In this document: piece after piece, positions 22,786 through 30,647 of the stretch
Layout of the letters: each line of letters opens with the position of its first letter
Position numbering within the stretch: position 1 is the stretch's first letter
Assembly: GCA_015065335.1 (NCBI GenBank)
Contig: SVQM01000006.1
Coordinates: forward strand, 1-42,826
From: Oscillospiraceae bacterium
GTDB taxonomy: Bacteria > Bacillota > Clostridia > Oscillospirales > CAG-272
DNA: 42,826 nt
Direction: 5' to 3'
Notes under the pieces: generated by a model
What the model was told of the DNA's origin: nothing
Database searches by the model: none
What the model saw: only the letters and a program-made list of their open reading frames with translations
Position numbers and translations under genes: made by a program

Positions 22786-23679
22786 ATGACTGATGAAAAC
22801 AAAGGCACACCGATAGTTAGCCTTAAAAACATAAATTTTGCATATCCCGGAGATGAGGATACTCCTCCCGTTCCGGTCCTCCATGATCTTTCCCTTGATG
22901 TTCATGAGGGAGAGTTCGTTGCCGTGCTCGGTCACAACGGATCGGGAAAATCTACCCTCGCAAAGCTCATTTGCATGGTACTTTCTCCCGACAGCGGATC
23001 TGTTATCGTACAGGGAAAGGATCTGTGCGGAGATGAGATTACCGAAAAAGATATTTACGCTGCACGGCGTGACATAGGTCTTGTTTTTCAGAATCCCGAC
23101 AATCAGCTTGTGGCAACTATCGTTGAAGAAGATGTCGCTTTCGGATGTGAAAACCTCGGTATCCCCTCTAAAGAAATACGCATACGTGTTGATGAAGCCC
23201 TTGCGGCTGTAGGGATGAGTGATTATGCCCGTTCTACCGTATATAAGCTCTCGGGCGGTCAGAAGCAGCGTGTTGCGATCGCAGGAGCACTTGCGATGAA
23301 AAGACGCCTCATCGTTTTCGATGAAAGTACAGCTATGCTTGATCCCTCGGGCAGACGTGAAGTCATGAAGGCTGTAGAACGCCTCAATAAGGAAGATGGC
23401 GTGACAGTTATCTTCATTACACATTACATGAACGAGGCTGCAATGGCTGACAGAGTAGTGGTGATGGACAGAGGTCGCATCGTAATGGACGGATCTCCGA
23501 GAGATGTATTTACAAATGTCAGTGAGCTGAGGGAGATAGGTCTTGACGTCCCTCAGACGACTGAGCTTCTTTATATGCTTAAATGTGACGGCTATGACGT
23601 TTCACTTGATGCAATAACTGTTGATGAATGCACAAATGAGCTGAAACGTCTTACCGGTAAATTTGAATTAAACGGCTGA
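22786..23679 (+). CDS. ecfA1: ECF transporter ATP-binding protein EcfA1
   Basis: A 297-residue ABC ATPase: GHNGSGKSTLAKLI (Walker A), FQNPDNQLVATIVEEDVAFG (Q-loop with the ECF-type PDNQ), YKLSGGQKQRVAIAGALAM (signature), RRLIVFDESTAMLD (Walker B, Glu), FITHYM (H-loop). With EcfA2 and EcfT it powers vitamin or metal uptake by exchangeable S components. PDNQ, the Ser after the Walker B Glu and adjacency to ecfA2/ecfT make the assignment firm. Confidence 0.95.
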   Translation: MTDENKGTPIVSLKNINFAYPGDEDTPPVPVLHDLSLDVHEGEFVAVLGHNGSGKSTLAKLICMVLSPDSGSVIVQGKDLCGDEITEKDIYAARRDIGLVFQNPDNQLVATIVEEDVAFGCENLGIPSKEIRIRVDEALAAVGMSDYARSTVYKLSGGQKQRVAIAGALAMKRRLIVFDESTAMLDPSGRREVMKAVERLNKEDGVTVIFITHYMNEAAMADRVVVMDRGRIVMDGSPRDVFTNVSELREIGLDVPQTTELLYMLKCDGYDVSLDAITVDECTNELKRLTGKFELNG

Positions 23680-23698
23680 ATAGCCTTGGAGTATATTG

Positions 23699-24571
23699 AT
23701 GTCAATTCTTGAAGTGCGCGGAGTTTCCTTCAGCTATAAGGGAAGCGCCGCCGGAAAATGTGCATTAAAGGATATAGATCTATCCTTTCAGGATAATATG
23801 ATAACCGGCCTTATCGGTCATACCGGCTCGGGAAAGTCAACTCTTGTACAGATGTTCAACGGACTCCTGAAGCCCGATTCCGGTCAGATCCTGCTTGACG
23901 GTAAGGATATCTGGAGTGACGAAGTAAAAATAAGAGATGTCAGATTCCGTGTGGGGCTTGTCATGCAATACCCGGAATACCAGCTTTTTGCAGAAACAGT
24001 TGAGGCTGATATCGCATACGGTCCCGGTAATATGGGTATGTCCGACGATGAGATCTCAGATGCCGTCATAAAATCCGCAGGATTTGTAAATCTTGATCCT
24101 TCACAACTCAAAAAATCCCCCTTCGATCTTTCCGGCGGACAAAAAAGACGTGCTGCTCTGGCGGGAGTTATCGCTATGGGGCCGGAGATTCTTGTTCTCG
24201 ATGAGCCTGCAGCAGGACTTGATCCCGCAGGCAGACGTGAGATCCTCGGTAAAATAAAGGAATATCAGCGTGCTTCGGGTACTACTGTCATAATAGTCAG
24301 TCACAGTATGGAGGATATGGCTATGTACTGTGACAGAGTTGCCGTTTTGGCACAGGGCCGGCTTATGTTCGAAGGTACTACTCCGGAGGTATTCAGTCGC
24401 TATGACGAGCTTGTACGAGTAGGTCTTGATGTTCCGGAAATAACCCGTCTTGCCGCAAGGCTTGATGAAGAAGGCATCGGTATCGGTCGGGATGTCTATA
24501 CCGTTAAGTACGCCTACGAAAAATTTACCGAATTCCTCAAGGAATCGAAGGGAGGCGGTAAAAATGAATAG
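23699..24571 (+). CDS. ecfA2: ECF transporter ATP-binding protein EcfA2
   Basis: A 290-residue ABC ATPase: GHTGSGKSTLVQMFNGLL (Walker A), MQYPEYQLFAETVEADIAYG (Q-loop; PEYQLF is EcfA2 type), FDLSGGQKRRAALAGVIAM (signature), ILVLDEPAAGLD (Walker B). It forms a heterodimer with EcfA1. I took the ATG at 23699, 7 bases after GGAG; a TTG stands just before. Its end overlaps ecfT by 8 bases. Confidence 0.95.
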   Translation: MSILEVRGVSFSYKGSAAGKCALKDIDLSFQDNMITGLIGHTGSGKSTLVQMFNGLLKPDSGQILLDGKDIWSDEVKIRDVRFRVGLVMQYPEYQLFAETVEADIAYGPGNMGMSDDEISDAVIKSAGFVNLDPSQLKKSPFDLSGGQKRRAALAGVIAMGPEILVLDEPAAGLDPAGRREILGKIKEYQRASGTTVIIVSHSMEDMAMYCDRVAVLAQGRLMFEGTTPEVFSRYDELVRVGLDVPEITRLAARLDEEGIGIGRDVYTVKYAYEKFTEFLKESKGGGKNE

Positions 24572-25391
24572 CGGCGCATCCTTCGGTCAGTATTTTGAAG
24601 GAAATTCATTTATTCACAGGCTTGATCCCCGAATCAAGCTCACTGCCTCGATCATATATATAGTCGTAATTTTTCTCGCCAAAAGTCTTTTTTCCTTTGC
24701 CTTGATACTTGCCGTAACATTGGGGCTTATGTTGTCCACGGGAATCCCATTCGGGCGTTTCATAAGAGGTCTCAGGCCCATCCTGTTCATTATGGCGTTT
24801 ACTGCGATCATCAATATCTTTTGGTATACCGGTGATACCTTGCTCGTCGATTTCTATTTTATTGAGATCTATCTTGAAGGTATAATAAACGCCGTTCTTA
24901 TTGCGCTTCGCATAATTTTTCTGATAGCCGGGACATCGGTGCTTCTCACATATACCACAACTCCTCTTGCACTTACCGATGGCCTTGAGAGCCTTCTCTC
25001 ACCACTGAAATATATTAAAGTACCCGTACATGATTTCGCAATGATGATGACGATCGCACTCAGGTTCATTCCTACACTTACCGAGGAGACTACAAAGATC
25101 ATGAATGCCCAAAAGGCAAGAGGTGCCGATTTCACCTCCGGCAGCTTTATAAAACGTGCAAAATCACTCATACCAATCCTCATACCTCTTCTCGTCTCTG
25201 CATTCAGGAGAGCAGAGGAGCTTGCAGATGCAATGGAATGCCGATGCTATACCGGCGGTGCGGGGCGAACAAGAATGAATGTGCTGAGAACTAAGCTTGC
25301 AGACTATATTTTTCTTTTCAGCATTATTACACTCGGTGCCGCAGTTGTCATTCTTAATATGTATGTTCCCGGAATCGCTCTGGGTATCTGA
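24564..25391 (+). CDS. ecfT: ECF transporter transmembrane protein EcfT
   Basis: A 275-residue membrane protein with four or five helices beginning at about residue 25. FIHRLDPRIKL is the EcfT start motif; the coupling helices are marked by EETTKIMNAQKARGADF and ADAMECRCYTGG (the two Ala-Arg-Gly-type motifs). It holds the S component to the ATPases. GGAGG lies 8 bases before the ATG at 24564; the longer ORF start lies within ecfA2. No S component is next to it, which is usual for group II ECF systems where modules are shared. Confidence 0.95.
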   Translation: MNSGASFGQYFEGNSFIHRLDPRIKLTASIIYIVVIFLAKSLFSFALILAVTLGLMLSTGIPFGRFIRGLRPILFIMAFTAIINIFWYTGDTLLVDFYFIEIYLEGIINAVLIALRIIFLIAGTSVLLTYTTTPLALTDGLESLLSPLKYIKVPVHDFAMMMTIALRFIPTLTEETTKIMNAQKARGADFTSGSFIKRAKSLIPILIPLLVSAFRRAEELADAMECRCYTGGAGRTRMNVLRTKLADYIFLFSIITLGAAVVILNMYVPGIALGI

Positions 25392-25417
25392 ACGTATCCT
25401 TACAACGGAGGTAAAAG

Positions 25418-26206
25418 ATGAAGCTTGCAATATTAGTTAAATATCTCGGTACCTCCTTTGAGGGATTTCAGGCACAGCCATCGGGAAATACCATACAACA
25501 GCATCTTACTTCAGCATTTTCTGATTTTTTCGGTTTCGAATGTGCAGTAACCGGATGCAGCAGAACGGACAGCGGTGTTCATGCTAACGGCTTTGTTGCA
25601 ACTGTTATGCCCGTTGATCCCGTTATAGCTGAGAAAGAATGGTGCAATGTGCCGTGTGAAAAACTACACCGAGCAATATATCCGTTTCTTCATAATGACA
25701 TAGCCGTTATCGGAGCCGAAAACGTACCGAATACTTTTCATCCTCGATATGATGCAAAATATAAAGAATATATCTATATTATAAAAGATACTCCTGCAAA
25801 CGATCCGTTCCTTTCCGGAAGAGTATGGCATATCAAAAGGCCGGTTTCTAATGAAGAGCTTAGGAAAATGCAGGATGTATGCAGTCTTTTTGTCGGCAAA
25901 CATGATTTCGGAGCATTTATGTCAAAGGGATCATCTGTTACCGATACCGTCAGAGATCTGAAGTATGCTTCTATCGAAAGAATTGACGGACTCATCAGGT
26001 TTACCGTTTCTGCCGATGGATTTCTTTATAATATGGTAAGGATCATGGCTGGTACTCTTGTAGGTATTGCTTACGGGGAGGATATTGACGTAAGAGGCGC
26101 TCTGACTGTAAAAGACAGATCAAAGCTCGGAATAACTGCTCCGCCTTGCGGTCTGTATCTAAACCGTGTGATCTATGACCCCGAAATCGACTTCAAATGC
26201 AAATGA
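25418..26206 (+). CDS. truA: tRNA pseudouridine(38-40) synthase TruA
   Basis: A 262-residue protein with KYLGTSFEGFQAQPSGNTIQQHL, the catalytic motif GCSRTDSGVHANGF (Asp), FHPRYDAKYKEYIYII and SADGFLYNMVRIMAGTLV. It makes pseudouridine at 38, 39 and 40 of tRNA anticodon arms. In Firmicutes truA often follows ecfT, as here. GGAGG precedes the ATG. Confidence 0.97.
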   Translation: MKLAILVKYLGTSFEGFQAQPSGNTIQQHLTSAFSDFFGFECAVTGCSRTDSGVHANGFVATVMPVDPVIAEKEWCNVPCEKLHRAIYPFLHNDIAVIGAENVPNTFHPRYDAKYKEYIYIIKDTPANDPFLSGRVWHIKRPVSNEELRKMQDVCSLFVGKHDFGAFMSKGSSVTDTVRDLKYASIERIDGLIRFTVSADGFLYNMVRIMAGTLVGIAYGEDIDVRGALTVKDRSKLGITAPPCGLYLNRVIYDPEIDFKCK

Positions 26207-26229
26207 TATTCAGCTAAAGGAGGTCCTCA

Positions 26230-27459
26230 ATGGCAAAAATAAGAAAAACTTCCGTTGTTGACAGCACTGCCTCCGTTGAAACAGAAGCTCCTGCTAATAA
26301 ATACTATCTGCTTATATCGGAAAGATATATGCGGGCAAAGTATTTTTTAATTATATTTCTCGTTCTGTTTTTGGCAATTGTTATTTTTCTTTTCAAGGTC
26401 AATATCACTTATGCTAATCTCATGTATCTGATGAGAGATCTTAATTCAGGTGATGCTTCGTATTCTGTAGGCTTTGATCCGATCAAATACGATGAGCAGG
26501 ACAACATGAATTTTACGATTTTCAGAGATGAGCTTGCCGTGATCGGTAACAGATCTCTGAAGTTCTACAATACAAAAGGCAAGGAAAACAGAAATTATGA
26601 GCTTGGATATCTTGATCCTGTGATCGTGTCATCGGATAAGTATCTTGTCGCTTACGATATAGGTACAGATTCATACTCTGTATTCACTTCTCTCGCTAAG
26701 GTAAACAGCGGAATTGCTGAAGGTAACATTGAGAGTGCACATGTCAATGATAAAGGAGAATATCTGCTCGTATGCCGTTCAGACGAAACTAAATATGTTG
26801 TGTACACTTTCGATTCTTCCTTCCGTGCCATTGCAAAATACTACAAAAACAGGTATATCACATCTGCCGCTATTTCTGAGGATTCAGATGTAGTTATCGC
26901 TTCCTTCAATTCTGACGGCACGGGATTCGACTGCGAGATCGAGCTGTATCGTGATGGTCAGGAATCTCCTGCAGAGGTATATAAAGAAAACGGTGTATTC
27001 CCCGTAAAATGCGGTATCTGGGATAACGGTGCATATTACGTTATATGTACAGACCGTGTTCTGTTCTTTGATAACAACGGAAGGCTTGTAAAAAATAACG
27101 TTCGGACCGGCGGATACACGTCATTTTCCGAGGGTGACGGTACTCTTGCACTTGCAGCTTCGGGTGATGTTCTCGGTGATACATCTGAAGTATCTGTATT
27201 TGACTCAACCGGTGAACTGCTGTATAATAATAGTATTGATAGCAGTATTTCATCCCTTGCTCTTTCTAAAAATGAAGTGTTTGTTCTGGCTGATGAGGCT
27301 GTATACATGATCTCCCTCGAAGATAATAAAACAGATATGATCGACCTTCCCGGTGGCGGTGATATGATATTTTTCACCGGATCCTCTGCACTTGTGTGCC
27401 GTAGAGACGGTGCTGAGGGAATCGATTTTTCAGATAGTGCTGCCGATAATGTAAAATAA
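26230..27459 (+). CDS. DUF5711-like membrane-anchored beta-propeller-type protein
   Basis: A 409-residue protein with a short cytoplasmic part, one membrane helix (about residues 37-58: YFLIIFLVLFLAIVIFLFKV), and a long outside part made of repeated short strands such as LAVIGNRSLKFYNTKGKENRNYEL, YLLVCRSDETKYVVYTFDSSF and VVIASFNSDGTGFDCEIELY. This looks like a beta-propeller of the DUF5711 kind, a family found in Clostridia next to truA, cvpA or cell-wall genes. I am not sure of the family name. AAAGGAGG precedes the ATG. Function unknown, perhaps a sensor or scaffold at the surface. Confidence 0.65.
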   Translation: MAKIRKTSVVDSTASVETEAPANKYYLLISERYMRAKYFLIIFLVLFLAIVIFLFKVNITYANLMYLMRDLNSGDASYSVGFDPIKYDEQDNMNFTIFRDELAVIGNRSLKFYNTKGKENRNYELGYLDPVIVSSDKYLVAYDIGTDSYSVFTSLAKVNSGIAEGNIESAHVNDKGEYLLVCRSDETKYVVYTFDSSFRAIAKYYKNRYITSAAISEDSDVVIASFNSDGTGFDCEIELYRDGQESPAEVYKENGVFPVKCGIWDNGAYYVICTDRVLFFDNNGRLVKNNVRTGGYTSFSEGDGTLALAASGDVLGDTSEVSVFDSTGELLYNNSIDSSISSLALSKNEVFVLADEAVYMISLEDNKTDMIDLPGGGDMIFFTGSSALVCRRDGAEGIDFSDSAADNVK

Positions 27460-27497
27460 TAACTAAAACTTTAACCATTATAAGAAAGGGAATAATA

Positions 27498-28235
27498 ATG
27501 ATCAGCTTTATTCTTGACGGTATTCTTATTGCAATTTGCGCCTTTGTGCTTTTTTTCAGCGTGAAGCGAGGATTTGTCAGAACAATCCTGTCCATCGTTT
27601 CTTCAGTTGCGGCGATCCTTATATCTGTCGTTTTTACTCCCACCGTTTCGGAATTTATTTACAATAAATTTCTTCTGAATTCCATAACATCAGGGATATC
27701 CGGTACAGTTTCGTCCCTTGCCGGATCTGATGACGGATCCGGTGTCATAAAACTCTTTGAGGATATGCCTGAGGCTTTTGACAATATTCTCACGAGATAC
27801 AATGTCAGTAATTCTTCTGCTGCCTCAATGCTTGAGGGTGCAAAAAACGGAACGGAAAATGTAAGCAGTATTTCCGAGAAGATCGCATCTCCGGTGGCTT
27901 CTACGATATCGAATGCACTTGCTTTTATTATCTGTTTTGTAGTTGCAATGATAATCCTTAAGATAATCATTGCAGTGATTGATAATTTCTTCAAGCTCCC
28001 TCTGCTTAATTCAGCAAATAAAACAGCAGGGGTAATTCTCGGTGTCGTGCTTGTCTTTGTAGTACTGTCAGTATACAGCAGTGTAGCAGTTCAGCTTGTT
28101 GATGCACTCGGATCAGTTTCACCGGAGCTTTTTGGAAAAAATGCTATTGACGGCACGATCATAGTTAAATTTTTCTCCGAGCATAACATATTCGGAATAA
28201 TAAAAGATGCTATTTCAAAAAACACAGTACTGTAA
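27498..28235 (+). CDS. CvpA-family membrane protein
   Basis: A 245-residue membrane protein. ILDGILIAICAFVLFFSVKRGFVRTILSIVSSVAAILISVVFTPTVSEFIYN is the typical CvpA start (two helices then a loop). Two more helices follow in ALAFIICFVVAMIILKIIIAVIDNFFKL and VILGVVLVFVVLSVYSSVAVQL. CvpA is named for colicin V production, but its wider role is unclear and seems to concern the envelope. It keeps the NKTAG-like N(S)ANKTAGVILG motif. AAAGGG precedes the ATG. Confidence 0.85.
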   Translation: MISFILDGILIAICAFVLFFSVKRGFVRTILSIVSSVAAILISVVFTPTVSEFIYNKFLLNSITSGISGTVSSLAGSDDGSGVIKLFEDMPEAFDNILTRYNVSNSSAASMLEGAKNGTENVSSISEKIASPVASTISNALAFIICFVVAMIILKIIIAVIDNFFKLPLLNSANKTAGVILGVVLVFVVLSVYSSVAVQLVDALGSVSPELFGKNAIDGTIIVKFFSEHNIFGIIKDAISKNTVL

Positions 28236-28273
28236 ATAGCTGCAGGCGACTAATTAAAAATTAAAACAGGAGT

Positions 28274-28294
28274 GCCCCAATATCCCATAGGGGC
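28274..28294 (+). promoter_or_regulatory. Hairpin between a Shine-Dalgarno-like CAGGAG and the clpE start
   Basis: GCCCC and GGGGC pair across an 11-base loop. CAGGAG lies directly upstream (28267-28272), while the ATG at 28309 has only a poor ribosome site (AGAGCTG). The hairpin may therefore bring the two together or block ribosome access. No CtsR heptad repeats were found near. Confidence 0.35.
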
Positions 28295-28308
28295 GAAATT
28301 CAGAGCTG

Positions 28309-30633
28309 ATGATGGTTTGTTCAAGATGTCACAAAAGACCCGCTGTGGTCTTTATCACAAAATTAGAAGGTGGAGAATCCAAAAACGAAGGGCTTTGTAT
28401 TACATGTGCCCGTGAGCTTGGAATAAAGCCTGTAAACGATATTATTAAAAACATGGGACTCACTGATGAGGACCTGGAACGCATGGACGCCGATATTGAA
28501 AATCTTATGGAGAGCATGGGAGAAGGCGGGCTTCCCGATATTCTGCCTTTTGGTGGAGAATCTATGCCCGGTGATACCCCTGACGGAAAAGCCCCTGTCA
28601 TAAATTTTCAAAAGCTTTTGAAGGAAGGCTTTGGTGCCGCAGCCAACAAAAAAGGCGATAACAAGGAAAATAAGGGAGAATCCAAGGCCAAAAAGGAGCG
28701 AAAGTGCCTTGATACCTACTGTACTAATCTGACGGCGAAAGCCGCAGAAGGAAAGCTCGACCGTGTTGTAGGACGTGACCGTGATCTCGGGCGTGTCATA
28801 CAGATACTTTGCAGACGCCAGAAAAACAACCCTTGTCTTATCGGTGAACCGGGTGTCGGAAAGACTGCGATCGCCGAGGCTCTTGCACAGCGCATCGTAA
28901 ACGGTAATGTTCCGTACATTCTTAAAAACTGTGAGGTATATCTCCTTGATCTTACTGCCCTAGTAGCCGGTACTCAGTTCAGGGGTCAGTTTGAGTCGAG
29001 AGTTCTCACTCTACTCAATGAGATAAAGGCTGCAGGAAATATTATTCTTGTCATTGACGAAGTGCATAATATCGTAGGTGCAGGAGATGCAGAAGGTAGT
29101 ATGAATGCCGCAAATATCCTAAAGCCCGCATTGTCTCGGGGTGAGATTCAGGTGATCGGTGCTACCACTCTTAAGGAATACAGGAAATTCATCGAAAAGG
29201 ATTCTGCACTTGAGCGTCGTTTCCAACCTGTTACGGTAAATGAACCCAGTATCAAGGACACCGAGGAGATTCTTCGCGGCATCAAGCATTATTACGAAAC
29301 ATTCCACGGTATAAATATACCTGACAATATTCTTTCATGGGCTGTACGCCTCAGTGAAAGATATATAACCGACAGATTCCTTCCCGATAAGGCTATCGAT
29401 CTTCTGGATGAGGCAGCATCGCACATATCTCTTTCCAGCAGAGCCATCAACGAAAGAAGGGAAGCTATCGACCGAAAAAATGAGCTTGAGAGAAATCTTT
29501 CCGATATCGAAAGCAAGCCTCCTCAGCCTGATGCCGATCAGTCTGCCACGGAAGAATACTACAAAAATATAGCTGATATGAAAGCCGGGATCATACGTCT
29601 CACAGATCAGATCGACTCACTCAAGGAAGAATGCGACTCCGTCACAATGGAGATTTCCGATCTTGCGGACGTTATTGAGATATGGACAGGCATCCCTGCC
29701 TCAACCATAAATGAAGATGAATTTGACCGTCTTGAACAGCTTGAAGAAAGACTTTCCTCAAAGATCATCGGTCAGGGAGAGGCGGTATCTGCCGTCGCTC
29801 GTGCGATCAAACGTCGCCGTGCAGGTGTTTCTGCAGCCAGACGTCCTGTATCATTCATTTTTGCAGGTCCCACAGGTGTTGGTAAAACTGAGCTTGTAAA
29901 AGTGCTCTCACGGGATCTGTTTTCTACCCCGGATAATCTCGTGAGACTTGATATGAGTGAATACATGGACAAATTCTCCGTGTCAAGAATCGTTGGCTCT
30001 CCTCCCGGATATGTGGGATATGACGACGCAGGACAGCTCACTGAGCGTATCAGAAGACATCCGTATTCGGTAGTTCTTTTCGATGAGATCGAAAAAGCAC
30101 ATCCCGATGTAATGAATATCATGCTGCAGATCCTTGATGACGGACGTATTACCGACTCTGCAGGCCGCGAAGTTAATTTCGAAAATACAGTTATCGTGAT
30201 GACTACCAATGCCGGTGCTCTCGGAGGAAATGCTTATGCCGGCTTTACAAAAGAAGAAAATGGCCGTGATCACGAGAGAACCATGAAAGCCCTCTCCGGA
30301 TTCCTTCGTCCCGAATTCATCAACAGAGTTGATGAGATCATCACTTTCCGTCACCTTGAAAAAGATGACTTCAAAAAGATCGCATCACTTCTTCTTGATG
30401 AGCTTGCCGATGCATTGCGTGATAAGGGGGTATCATTCGGTTACTCCGACACCGCTGCTATGTTCATTGCCAATGAATCTTATTCCGTTAAATACGGTGC
30501 CAGAAATATGCGCAGATACATCCAGACAAAGGTAGAGGATATGATCGCCTCTGAAATGATAAGCTCAAAGGGAAAGCTGTCATCCGTATTCCTTGATGTT
30601 ACGGACGGCAAGCTGACTGTTGAATCTTTATAA
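28309..30633 (+). CDS. clpE: ClpE-like AAA+ unfoldase with N-terminal zinc finger
   Basis: A 774-residue HSP100 ATPase. The N-terminus VCSRCHKRPAVVF...LCITCARELG is a CxxC-CxxC zinc finger as in ClpE and McsA, in place of the double Clp-N repeat of ClpC. After a charged linker come two AAA+ modules: GEPGVGKTAIAEAL (Walker A, about 179), VIDEVHNIVGAG (Walker B), then GPTGVGKTELVK (about 520), LFDEIEKAHPDV and the sensor region MTTNAGA. A middle coiled coil (about 380-450) lies between them. A ClpP-binding tripeptide ([LIV]GF-type) was not found for certain, so it may not work with ClpP. ATG at 28309 is followed by another ATG; I kept the first. Its mRNA leader has a hairpin. Confidence 0.92.
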   Translation: MMVCSRCHKRPAVVFITKLEGGESKNEGLCITCARELGIKPVNDIIKNMGLTDEDLERMDADIENLMESMGEGGLPDILPFGGESMPGDTPDGKAPVINFQKLLKEGFGAAANKKGDNKENKGESKAKKERKCLDTYCTNLTAKAAEGKLDRVVGRDRDLGRVIQILCRRQKNNPCLIGEPGVGKTAIAEALAQRIVNGNVPYILKNCEVYLLDLTALVAGTQFRGQFESRVLTLLNEIKAAGNIILVIDEVHNIVGAGDAEGSMNAANILKPALSRGEIQVIGATTLKEYRKFIEKDSALERRFQPVTVNEPSIKDTEEILRGIKHYYETFHGINIPDNILSWAVRLSERYITDRFLPDKAIDLLDEAASHISLSSRAINERREAIDRKNELERNLSDIESKPPQPDADQSATEEYYKNIADMKAGIIRLTDQIDSLKEECDSVTMEISDLADVIEIWTGIPASTINEDEFDRLEQLEERLSSKIIGQGEAVSAVARAIKRRRAGVSAARRPVSFIFAGPTGVGKTELVKVLSRDLFSTPDNLVRLDMSEYMDKFSVSRIVGSPPGYVGYDDAGQLTERIRRHPYSVVLFDEIEKAHPDVMNIMLQILDDGRITDSAGREVNFENTVIVMTTNAGALGGNAYAGFTKEENGRDHERTMKALSGFLRPEFINRVDEIITFRHLEKDDFKKIASLLLDELADALRDKGVSFGYSDTAAMFIANESYSVKYGARNMRRYIQTKVEDMIASEMISSKGKLSSVFLDVTDGKLTVESL

Positions 30634-30647
30634 TCATTGGAGTAGCT

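Noticed and set aside
22762-23424. ORF of 220 aa on the minus strand
   Set aside because: Antisense of ecfA1; no start signals and no recognizable motifs.
28236-28308. CtsR heptad operator before clpE
   Set aside because: No GGTCAAA direct repeat found.
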